DNA of 64,000 bases, from positions 1-64,000 of the IMG/VR virus record IMGVR_UViG_3300009149_000028; one strand, written 5' to 3'. The DNA is from a virus. Positions 8,243-16,686 of the stretch are shown in pieces. The position numbers and the translations under genes were made by a program. The notes under the pieces were generated by a model. It was not told the origin of the DNA, made no database searches, and saw only the letters and a list, made by a program, of their open reading frames with translations. Position 1 is the stretch's first letter. Each line of letters opens with the position of its first letter.

Positions 8243-10558
8243 TTAACTATTTATGGTCCAATTCATATCTGTAACTTTTATATTTTGTGATGATGATGTA
8301 TTCTCAACAAAAATGGCTAACATATCTCCATTAGACACTTCTATAAGGCATTTAGAGTTAGAAAAAGTAGTTTCATTAGACCCTTGAGTTTTAGACGGGG
8401 CTTTAGAGCTATTTATCAACGCAAATCCAGAACCAGTATCCAAAGCTATATAGAAATCCGCTTCTTGATTATTCCCTGATGTAAAATTTATTGAAGTATT
8501 CACTGATAATCTAATTGTAGTATCTCCAGTATAAGTTACAACACCTGCAGCATGAGAAAAGTCAGTAATAAAATCAACATTGTAATTATTTGATGCTATT
8601 TGGACTGGGGTGTCTGCTGCTGATATAATTGTGTTTGTGGCATTATTTAATATGTAAATCTCTACACTTGGTACAGAAACAGTCGTAAGGGTGCTTATAT
8701 TTATAGATGTCCAACCAGATCCGTTATAGTAAAATATATCATCAGTAACAGGGGATCCTGTAAATGAAACATCATTTAAATTAGATAGTACAGTATCATA
8801 TTTATTTAAAAACACACTATTTAAATTTGTCCCTCCTGAATATATAGTTCCACCAGATAATGTCGGAGCATAAACTCCTCCAGTAAATGTAGCACCAGAT
8901 AGATTAGCTTTAGAATTAAGTGCTCCCTGTAAGTTATTTATATCACTTATGTTATGAGTATGAATCTTACTTGCAAACACATTATTTAAATTTGTCCCTC
9001 CTGAATATATATTACTAACATCCAATGATTCCCCAAAAAACACTGCCTCTGTTGTGTTTCCAGAAAAAACATCAGAATAAGTTGTTCCTGTTATATATAA
9101 ATCTGTAAAATTTTGAGTTTCTAAACTTCCAGAGTCTCCCTTTAGTCCTCTAGGGCCTTGTATTTTAACAATATTAAGAGAGGATCCATTGGCTTGTAAT
9201 TGAAGTGTCCCACCTCCCTGTCCTCTTCTAAATCCTATTCTTAATTTATACCCTTCTTTTAAATCTAAAGAAACAAAAAATGATCCTGTTGCACCAAACC
9301 CTGTTTGCCTGATATACATCTCAGATAACGTACCGTCTACTTCTTGCCATGTGGATCCTGTGTTTATTTCTAGTCTACATTCTGCCTGAGTTCTACTAGT
9401 ACTACCAGTTCCTTTTATAGACACTCTACCAAGAACAAGATATGTAAAATCTGAATTTATAGTAACTTCATCACTGTCTACTATTACATCATGAGAAAAG
9501 TTTAAATCTGTTTTCCTTTCTTCATTTAGAGGTACTGTTGCGACCCAGGCTGTAGATGTTGTCGTTGTTCCCCCGACTCCATCATAAGCATCAAAATAAG
9601 AAGTTGATAAACCTGATAGCGACTCATCTATTATAGAGTCTATTATATCTTCTAAATATGTTCCGCCAGAATATATAGTAGTAGCCGATAATATATTAAA
9701 TAATGAATCTCCACTAACTGAGATGTTATCAAATGAACCTCCACTTATATTTACCGTTGGATTATTGTCCGTCCCCCCAGTAAATGTATTTAACCCATCT
9801 TGAACTCTTGTTATGTCACTTGTGCCCCCAGTTGGTATCAAAGATATAATTACATCCTCTAAATCTGTTCCGCCTGAATATATAGTCCCACCAGATAATG
9901 TCGGAGCATAAACTCCTCCAATAAACGTAGCGCCAGATAAATTAGCTTTAGAATCTAGGATGCCCTGGAGATTGTTTATATCACTTATATTATGCGTGTG
10001 AATCTTGCTTGCAAACACATCACTTAAATCCGTGCTTCCAGAATATATAGTAGTAGCCGATAACGCATTAAATAAAGAACTTCCACTAATTGAAATGTTA
10101 TCAAATGACCCCCCGCTTATATTCACAGTAGGATTTAAAATAGTACCTCCAGTAAATGTATTTAATCCATCTTGTATTTTTGATGAATTTTGTGCTGTAG
10201 ATGCCGTTATTACACTTTCTAAATCAGTTCCACCTGACAATATCACACCAAAAGATGCTGTAGACGCTGTTACATTCCCAACTATTGTTACATCTGAATT
10301 TATAACACCATTATATGCTGCTATATAATTAATTCCTACCGTATTAACATTTATAATTAAATCCCCGTCTGATGATAAAATAATATCACCAGAATCAACA
10401 CTACTTTGAAGATCCAATGAAGCCCTTACTTCATCAATAGTAAAATTGCCATCAGGAGAAATTAACTCGGTAGAAGTGCCTGCTGAAAAAATAGTTCCAT
10501 TAGGCTCTATTAAATCACTTATTAATTGAGTTGTTATAGCGCTTAATATAATCCCCAT
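8243..10558 (-). CDS. Tail fibre-like repeat protein with collagen-like stretch and jelly-roll tip
   Basis: 771 aa. It has two copies of the FTGGT/NPTVNISGGSFDNIS repeat and repeated TIYSGGTNLEDV units. Two HTHNISDINNLQ segments resemble the HxH metal-binding motifs of T4 gp37-type trimeric fibres. A mid-protein beta domain ends in GPRGLKGDSGS, a short collagen-like Gly-X-Y run. A C-terminal domain of about 140 aa (ends KVTDMNWTINS) looks like a TNF/C1q-style jelly roll. The start codon overlaps the stop of the upstream fibre gene (TAATG), so the two are probably translationally coupled. Fibre or adhesin role is supported by architecture, not by a family name. Confidence 0.85.
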   Translation of the reverse strand: MGIILSAITTQLISDLIEPNGTIFSAGTSTELISPDGNFTIDEVRASLDLQSSVDSGDIILSSDGDLIINVNTVGINYIAAYNGVINSDVTIVGNVTASTASFGVILSGGTDLESVITASTAQNSSKIQDGLNTFTGGTILNPTVNISGGSFDNISISGSSLFNALSATTIYSGSTDLSDVFASKIHTHNISDINNLQGILDSKANLSGATFIGGVYAPTLSGGTIYSGGTDLEDVIISLIPTGGTSDITRVQDGLNTFTGGTDNNPTVNISGGSFDNISVSGDSLFNILSATTIYSGGTYLEDIIDSIIDESLSGLSTSYFDAYDGVGGTTTTSTAWVATVPLNEERKTDLNFSHDVIVDSDEVTINSDFTYLVLGRVSIKGTGSTSRTQAECRLEINTGSTWQEVDGTLSEMYIRQTGFGATGSFFVSLDLKEGYKLRIGFRRGQGGGTLQLQANGSSLNIVKIQGPRGLKGDSGSLETQNFTDLYITGTTYSDVFSGNTTEAVFFGESLDVSNIYSGGTNLNNVFASKIHTHNISDINNLQGALNSKANLSGATFTGGVYAPTLSGGTIYSGGTNLNSVFLNKYDTVLSNLNDVSFTGSPVTDDIFYYNGSGWTSINISTLTTVSVPSVEIYILNNATNTIISAADTPVQIASNNYNVDFITDFSHAAGVVTYTGDTTIRLSVNTSINFTSGNNQEADFYIALDTGSGFALINSSKAPSKTQGSNETTFSNSKCLIEVSNGDMLAIFVENTSSSQNIKVTDMNWTINS

Positions 10559-13449
10559 TATATACTTAGTTTTGTTATTGTTATATTACTATCATTAGCA
10601 ATTGTTGTTAATGAACCACTTCCAGCATGAATAGATATTTGAACTTTTATCTTATCTCCTGAGTTAAATCTTTGTTTTATAGTTTTTGAAATGCTGCATT
10701 CGCCATTTGCTGTGCTTCTATGATATCCATAAGAAGCGCTTCTAAATATTTCATTATATCCACCGCCAGAGTCTAACACAATTCTATTTTTTGAATTCTT
10801 TCTACCTCCTGAATTAATATCTATAGATAATCCATATGTTACCTCATAGAAACCATCAGTTAATAGAGAAACTTCAGTGCCAGAATGAGAATAATTACTT
10901 CCAACTATTATTTCTGAATCCCAATTAACATCAGAATACACCCCTGTAGTAATAGTTGTCCCTGATTGGTATATGTCTAAATTCCAATCTTCTTTTATTA
11001 TTTGATCATAACTTACTCCGCCAGTAATGGTAATATTATTTAAATCATTTCTGCTTAGCGTAAATGTTCCCCCTGACGAAACCGTACCTCCTGTAACAAA
11101 GGTGTCTGAAGAATTTATAATATCCTCAAGATTAGTCCCTCCAGAATATATAGTACCCCCACTTATCGTAGGAGCATAGACTACACCAGTAAATGTTGCT
11201 CCAGATAAACTTGCTTTTGTATCAAGGCTTCCCTGTAGATTGTTTATATCATTTATTTCATGAGTATGTCCAGTTACTGAAAATAACTCATATAAATTAG
11301 TGGATCCTGAATTTATAGTGTCAGCACTTAATGTGTTAAGATTTGTTGATCCAGTTACAATTAAACTATCAAATGTTCCACCGCTAATATTGACTGTTGG
11401 ATTATTTGCAGTGCCTCCAGTAAATGTGTTGATACCATTCCCAATACGGGTTATATCACTTGTGTCCCCGCTTAAAATTAAAGAAATTATTATATCTTCA
11501 AGATCCGTTGAACCAGAATACAAAGTTCCACCACTTAGGGTAGGAGCGTAAACCCCACCAATGAATGTTGCTCCAGATAAATTTGCTTTTGAATCAAGAC
11601 TTCCCTGTAGATTGTTTATGTCACCTATTTCATGAGTATGTCCAGTTACCGAGAATATCTCATATAGATTAGTGGAGCCAGATATTATAGTACTAGCACT
11701 TAATGTGTTAAATGAGGATGATCCACTTACTGAAATGCTATCAAATGTTCCACCGCTAATATTAATTATTGGATTTAACTCAGTTCCTCCAGTATATGTA
11801 TTTAAACCATTTTGGACACGAGTGACATCTAACAATTCAGTTTCGGATGCAATTGATCTAATTATATCATCAAGTTCAGTAGAACCAGAATATATAGTGC
11901 CACCGCTTAATGTTGGAGCATATACTCCCCCAGTAAATGTTGCCCCAGAAAGATTAGCCTTTGAATCAAGGCTTCCCTGCAGATTGTTTATGTCACCTAT
12001 TTCATGAGTATGTCCAGTTACTGAGAATATCTCATATAAATTTGTAGACCCTGAACTTATATTGCTAGCACTTAATGCATTAAGATTTGTTAGCCCAGTT
12101 ACAATTAAACTATCAAATGTTCCTCCAGTGATGTTAATTGTTGGATTATTATCTGTACCTCCCGTAAAAGTATTTATTCCATTACCAACGCGAGTTACAT
12201 CACTCGTATCCCCGCTTAATATTAAAGAAATGATTACATCTTCAAGATTTGTTGATCCTGAAAACAAAGTCCCTCCACTTAGTGTATTTGCGCTAAATGA
12301 GTTAGACGAGCTTGTTCCTGATACATAAAGATTATCTAAGCTAGCGCCAGTAATATTAACTGTTGGATTTAAATCAGTTCCTCCCGTAAAAGTATTTATT
12401 CCATTACCAACGCGGGTTACATCACTAGTATCACCGCTTAATATCAAAGAAATGATTACATCTTCAAGATTGGTTCCTCCAGAATATATGGTGCCACCGC
12501 TTATTGTTGGAGCATATACTCCCCCAGTAAATGTTGCTCCAGAAAGATTAGCTTTTGAATCAAGACTGCCTTGTAAATTAAGTATATCGCTTATTTCATG
12601 AGTATGTATCTTGCTTGCAAACACATCATTAAGATTGGTGTTTCCAGAATAAATACTACTTCCTGAAAGTGATGTCGCTGCAAATCCTACATTTGAATTC
12701 CAGTCTCCATTGAAAATTGTGGATATGCTTGATGAACTACCATCAGTCTGTCCAGACAATACTGTTATCCCTCCGCCTACAGCGCTAAGATGTGTACCAC
12801 CATAATTAAGATCAATGTTATTGTCTTTAGATTGAACTACTTCTGTGTTTAATGTCGTAGCTGTGCCAAGCACTTCTAAATCTCCAGTAATCGAAACATT
12901 TCCTGTGATAGTCCCGCCTGTTTTGTCATACTTAGAAACATTTAGATCATTAATAAAAAACCCTAAATCAGTACTTCCAGAATAAAATGTGGTAGCACTC
13001 AGCGTGTTAAACGCAGCTTCTCCACTAACTATTATATTATCAAAAGTTCCCCCAGTAACATTAACTGTTGGATTATTATCTGTGCCTCCCGTAAAAGTAT
13101 TTATTCCATTACCAACGCGAGTTACATCACTAGTATCACCGCTTAATATCAAAGAAATGATTACATCTTCAAGATTGGTTCCTCCAGAATATATGGTAGA
13201 CGCGCTTAGCGTATCAAATAAAGATGCTCCACTTACTGATATATTATCAAAAGTTCCTCCAGTAATATTTACTGTAGGGAATAATTTAGTGCCTCCAGTA
13301 AATGTATTTAAACCATTTTGTACTGAAGTAGCATTTTGATTTAATATAAATCCAAGCTCAGTAGACCCTGAATAGTAAGTTGACGCACTAAAAGATTGCC
13401 TCACTATAGAGCTTCTATCAATATCTAACCCTCCCTTTACTTTTGCCAT
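10558..13449 (-). CDS. Large tail fibre-like repeat protein
   Basis: 963 aa, the most repetitive fibre gene. It has six copies of the FTGGT...VNITGGTFDN unit and four HTHEI(G/S/N)DI segments followed by LQGSLDSKANLSGATFTG. A segment ending in LEVLGTATTLNTEVVQ plus NNIDLNYGGTHLSAVGGG is also found in 27789..29777. The last 145 residues (from WNLDIYQSGTTITTG) form a beta-rich tip. The pattern is that of a long homotrimeric fibre shaft with repeated HxH sites. Several repeats are almost identical in DNA, so unequal recombination is likely. A GATATTTATAAA motif lies 12-23 bp upstream of the ATG. Confidence 0.87.
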   Translation of the reverse strand: MAKVKGGLDIDRSSIVRQSFSASTYYSGSTELGFILNQNATSVQNGLNTFTGGTKLFPTVNITGGTFDNISVSGASLFDTLSASTIYSGGTNLEDVIISLILSGDTSDVTRVGNGINTFTGGTDNNPTVNVTGGTFDNIIVSGEAAFNTLSATTFYSGSTDLGFFINDLNVSKYDKTGGTITGNVSITGDLEVLGTATTLNTEVVQSKDNNIDLNYGGTHLSAVGGGITVLSGQTDGSSSSISTIFNGDWNSNVGFAATSLSGSSIYSGNTNLNDVFASKIHTHEISDILNLQGSLDSKANLSGATFTGGVYAPTISGGTIYSGGTNLEDVIISLILSGDTSDVTRVGNGINTFTGGTDLNPTVNITGASLDNLYVSGTSSSNSFSANTLSGGTLFSGSTNLEDVIISLILSGDTSDVTRVGNGINTFTGGTDNNPTINITGGTFDSLIVTGLTNLNALSASNISSGSTNLYEIFSVTGHTHEIGDINNLQGSLDSKANLSGATFTGGVYAPTLSGGTIYSGSTELDDIIRSIASETELLDVTRVQNGLNTYTGGTELNPIINISGGTFDSISVSGSSSFNTLSASTIISGSTNLYEIFSVTGHTHEIGDINNLQGSLDSKANLSGATFIGGVYAPTLSGGTLYSGSTDLEDIIISLILSGDTSDITRIGNGINTFTGGTANNPTVNISGGTFDSLIVTGSTNLNTLSADTINSGSTNLYELFSVTGHTHEINDINNLQGSLDTKASLSGATFTGVVYAPTISGGTIYSGGTNLEDIINSSDTFVTGGTVSSGGTFTLSRNDLNNITITGGVSYDQIIKEDWNLDIYQSGTTITTGVYSDVNWDSEIIVGSNYSHSGTEVSLLTDGFYEVTYGLSIDINSGGRKNSKNRIVLDSGGGYNEIFRSASYGYHRSTANGECSISKTIKQRFNSGDKIKVQISIHAGSGSLTTIANDSNITITKLSI
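12146..13197 (-). repeat. Near-identical DNA repeats within the fibre gene
   Basis: Three copies of a block of about 120 bp lie at about 12146-12265, 12371-12492 and 13073-13197. Each contains the run tttattccattaccaacgcg followed by the same tract to cttcaagatt. They differ at only a few bases, far more alike than needed to keep the protein sequence. This indicates recent duplication or gene conversion. Confidence 0.8.
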
Positions 13450-13460
13450 TACTAGTGTTT

Positions 13461-13472
13461 TTTATAAATATC
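13461..13472 (-). promoter_or_regulatory. Candidate late promoter motif
   Basis: The minus strand reads GATATTTATAAA 12 bases before the ATG of the 963 aa fibre gene. It is a variant of the recurring CTATTTATAA element. Confidence 0.4.
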
Positions 13473-13505
13473 AAAAACTTATTAAAATAAGCTTTTTATT
13501 ATGCT

Positions 13506-15824
13506 TTAAATGTCAACCGTTGTAATAACAGCCATGCATATTTTAATGCCATTTATACCGACCCCGCTACCTGATTGATTTTCAAACTCAATACCTATTA
13601 GATCTCCAGATGATATAGATCCAGAAATATCTAAATTAGCACTTTGAAAGGCGTTGCCAGTCAAATCATTATTAACCCCTATACCTGATGTATCACTAAG
13701 CACTATGTTAGCTGTTTCTAGCAATGTTCTAGATGAATATAAATGTTTGTATATATTAATCCTTAAAGTTGGACTGAGGCCAACAGAAGCATTGTCAACA
13801 GATGCGTTTGCAATAGTAATAGATATGTTTTTTAGATTTGAATCCTTTGGTATTATAAAAGGGTTGATGCTTCCTCCACTAAAAACGTTTACGCTACTGG
13901 TTGTTGTTATGCCAGAATCATTAGTGAATTTATAAAAAGGGGCGGTAGCTCCCGTTATCTCATTGAGATATTCAAACTGATATTCTCTTTCTTTTTTAGT
14001 TAAAGAGTTAATTATAGTTTCAAGATCAGTTCCTCCAGATAAAAAGAGAGATGAGTCTATGGAATTAATTCCACTTAAATCATTTGAATCGTTTAAAAGT
14101 ACATTGGAGCCTTTTATCACTTTCCCGCTTGTTCCATTAAATCTAGATAATGAATTATTTATAGAAGATGCTGGAGCAATAACATCACCAAACGACCCTC
14201 CAGATACAATTACATTAGAAGAACCGCATTTCTGAACTATCGTTCTGATTGTACAACCGCTATCACCCACAAATACTCTAATAGATTCATTATTTAACCT
14301 TTCAATATCTCCAGGTATAATATCTCTATTATTTGTTAGATCATATGCAGTTATATCAACATCTAAACTTCCTAAATTATGCTTAAAGTCTGCATAGTAA
14401 AAAGATGTGTCTGCTGAAAACGGAAACCAAGTACTAAGAGTGGTTGCTGTGCATCCAGTTATTTCTGGTATAGCATCTTTTATAATGTCGTATAGATCAG
14501 TGGTCCCAGAGTAGAAAGTAGCAGCTGTTATAGTTGTAGCGCTCAAAGCGTTGAACACGCTTTGACCTGAAGCGTTAATGCTATTAACTATTGGATCATC
14601 AATTAATCCAACTATTGGCTTATTAGCCGTGCCTCCAGTATAAATATTGTTTCCAGGCTGAACTCTTGTCAATTCACCGCTCGTAACAGTTGAACCGCAT
14701 TTCTGAACCAGTGTTCTAATGGTACACCCGCTATCGCTTATGTAAAGCCTTACATCATCAACGCTTATTCTTTGTATGTCATCTAAAAAAATGTCTTTTT
14801 TAGTAAAAAAGTCATAAGCAGTAACATCAACATCGTAAGTATCTAGATTGTGATTAAAATCTGCATAGTACAAAGTGGGGTCTCCTGAAAATGGCAGCCA
14901 GGAACTTATTGTAGTAGAAGCACATCCTGAAATTTCAAAGTTAATTAAATTACTTATTATCTCTTCAAGATTTGTTCCTCCAGAATAAAAAGTGGTAGCC
15001 GATATTGTAATAGCGCTCAATGTGTTAAACACAGAGTCTCCGCTTACATATATATTATCAAAAGTTCCACCAGTAATATTAACTGTTGGAAAATTATCAG
15101 TGCCTCCAGTAAATGTGTTTACACCACTTTGTACACGAGTTATGTCTCCAGTTGCACCGCTGCCAACCAGGGATATGATTACATTTTCAAGATTTGTTCC
15201 TCCAGAATATATAGTGGTTGCGCTTAAAATATTAAGACTAGTTGCCCCGCTTACATTTAACGTATCAAAAGTTCCTCCAGTAATGTTAACTGTTGGGTAA
15301 TTATCTGTGCCTCCAGTAAATGTGTTTATACCACCTTGAACGCGAGTGATATCTCCAGTAGCCCCGCTTCCAGCTAGTGATATTATTATATCCTCAAGAT
15401 TAGTGTTTCCAGAATAAATTGTAGTAGCTGACAGTTCATTAAATGAAGAGTCCCCACTAACTGTTATATTGTCAATTGATAAACCTGTTACATTTACCTC
15501 TGGGTAATTATCAGTTCCTCCAGTAAATGTGTTTATACCACCTTGAACGCGAGTGATATCTCCACTCCCCCCTCCTCCACTTCCAAAAATATCATATAAA
15601 TCAGTAGAGCCAGAATATATAGTTCCAGCAGAAATTGTAACCGCGCTAACACCAGCATTAAACGTAGTTAACCCTGTAACGGTCCCGCCAGATAAAGGTA
15701 GGAAGTTTTTAGAAAAATAATCATTACAATAATTTATAGATTCGAAATTATCATTTAACTTTATTCGAAGTCTATGCTCATTGTTAATGTCCGTGTTAAA
15801 TATTTCTTGAAGATTACAAGGCAT
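13506..15824 (-). CDS. Tail fibre-like repeat protein with Cys-containing paired domains
   Basis: 772 aa. The N-terminus (MPCNLQEIFNTDINNEHRLR) differs from the other fibres and may be an attachment domain. Three full FTGGT repeats follow, plus one variant (YTGGTANKPIVGL). There is a duplicated domain of about 80 aa, each copy carrying LPFSGDPTLYYADFNHNLDT-like and SDSGCTIRTLVQKCGS-like segments with conserved cysteines. The C-terminal 150 residues are beta-rich (ends KICMAVITTVDI). A CTATTTATAT motif is present upstream. Receptor-binding function is inferred from the shared architecture. Confidence 0.85.
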   Translation of the reverse strand: MPCNLQEIFNTDINNEHRLRIKLNDNFESINYCNDYFSKNFLPLSGGTVTGLTTFNAGVSAVTISAGTIYSGSTDLYDIFGSGGGGSGDITRVQGGINTFTGGTDNYPEVNVTGLSIDNITVSGDSSFNELSATTIYSGNTNLEDIIISLAGSGATGDITRVQGGINTFTGGTDNYPTVNITGGTFDTLNVSGATSLNILSATTIYSGGTNLENVIISLVGSGATGDITRVQSGVNTFTGGTDNFPTVNITGGTFDNIYVSGDSVFNTLSAITISATTFYSGGTNLEEIISNLINFEISGCASTTISSWLPFSGDPTLYYADFNHNLDTYDVDVTAYDFFTKKDIFLDDIQRISVDDVRLYISDSGCTIRTLVQKCGSTVTSGELTRVQPGNNIYTGGTANKPIVGLIDDPIVNSINASGQSVFNALSATTITAATFYSGTTDLYDIIKDAIPEITGCTATTLSTWFPFSADTSFYYADFKHNLGSLDVDITAYDLTNNRDIIPGDIERLNNESIRVFVGDSGCTIRTIVQKCGSSNVIVSGGSFGDVIAPASSINNSLSRFNGTSGKVIKGSNVLLNDSNDLSGINSIDSSLFLSGGTDLETIINSLTKKEREYQFEYLNEITGATAPFYKFTNDSGITTTSSVNVFSGGSINPFIIPKDSNLKNISITIANASVDNASVGLSPTLRINIYKHLYSSRTLLETANIVLSDTSGIGVNNDLTGNAFQSANLDISGSISSGDLIGIEFENQSGSGVGINGIKICMAVITTVDI

Positions 15825-15840
15825 TTATAAATTTTTTTTT

Positions 15841-15850
15841 ATATAAATAG
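15841..15850 (-). promoter_or_regulatory. Candidate late promoter motif
   Basis: The minus strand reads CTATTTATAT, 16 bases before the ATG of the 772 aa fibre gene. Confidence 0.45.
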
Positions 15851-15886
15851 CTGTCATTTTAAAGCAAGACAGCTGTATATAAAAAA

Positions 15887-16315
15887 CTACCTTATATAAG
15901 ATTTGGTGCCAAACACTCTCACCATAGCATATCTTATAATATTATCAGTTAAACTCCACAATGTCCTATCATTTAAAACATTGCTCCACATTAACTGCTC
16001 TTTATCGGCAAGTTTTTTAGCTACTTTAACTCCAGAAATGCTTCTTACATAGTCAAACTCATACATCCAATCATGTATCATTGCAGCAAACAAAAATGGG
16101 CCATAAGCTGGGAAAATCCCCCTTAATAATCTAGGTGAAGAGCTGCCATTAAAATTAAAGCCTTTATCTATAGTTATTATACTTCCGCAAGAAAGTTGTA
16201 TGTCTATTTCTTTGTTTACAATAAAATACTTTTCATCATCAACAAACTTATTAGAAATAACTCCTATATATTTATTAAGATCTAATTCTTTAACATTAAC
16301 TAAAGTAACTAGCAT
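15887..16315 (-). CDS. DUF1353-family phage protein
   Basis: 142 aa. It shows the DUF1353 signature: a beta strand leading into IDKGFNFNGSSSPRLLRGIF, then AAMIHDWMYEFD with the conserved H-D-x-x-Y. This family is common in tail regions of diverse phages, and its biochemical role is unknown. The gene overlaps the next upstream gene by one base (stop and start). Calling it a structural or morphogenetic accessory rests on context only. Confidence 0.8.
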   Translation of the reverse strand: MLVTLVNVKELDLNKYIGVISNKFVDDEKYFIVNKEIDIQLSCGSIITIDKGFNFNGSSSPRLLRGIFPAYGPFLFAAMIHDWMYEFDYVRSISGVKVAKKLADKEQLMWSNVLNDRTLWSLTDNIIRYAMVRVFGTKSYIR

Positions 16316-16644
16316 TATAATTGTATTTCTACAATCCCAGTAGCACCAGAGCTATATCCTAATTTTTCTAAAACCCAATACTTCAAGTATTCGTTAACAC
16401 CCTCTGGGTCTAAAGCTAAATATCCTGCCTGATCTAAAACTAGATTATAATTGTTAGGAAATTCATTTATTCTTCTAATTTTTGACATCCCATTATCATA
16501 GTCAGTCTCAGATCTGTATATACTTAAATTGTAGTCAACGTTATATCCTTTTTCTGGAAATATTGTTGAAAATTTTACTAATGATCCAGATGCTACAACT
16601 CCACCATCTGGTGTGTTTAATTCTTCGTTTATTTTAAGTGCCAT
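16315..16644 (-). CDS. Hypothetical protein
   Basis: 109 aa, starting MALKINEELNTPDGGVVASG. It has a beta-rich N-terminal half, then a helical segment (LDPEGVNEYLKYWVLEKLGY). There is no signal peptide or membrane segment. It is coupled to the DUF1353 gene by a one-base overlap, so the two products may act together. I do not recognise the family. Confidence 0.75.
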   Translation of the reverse strand: MALKINEELNTPDGGVVASGSLVKFSTIFPEKGYNVDYNLSIYRSETDYDNGMSKIRRINEFPNNYNLVLDQAGYLALDPEGVNEYLKYWVLEKLGYSSGATGIVEIQL

Positions 16645-16686
16645 TTTTGTATTATTTATTTTAAATATTATTCTTAAATATTATTT

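Noticed and set aside
12146-13197. CRISPR array
   Set aside because: The repeats are long, coding and in frame, with no spacer-repeat periodicity.
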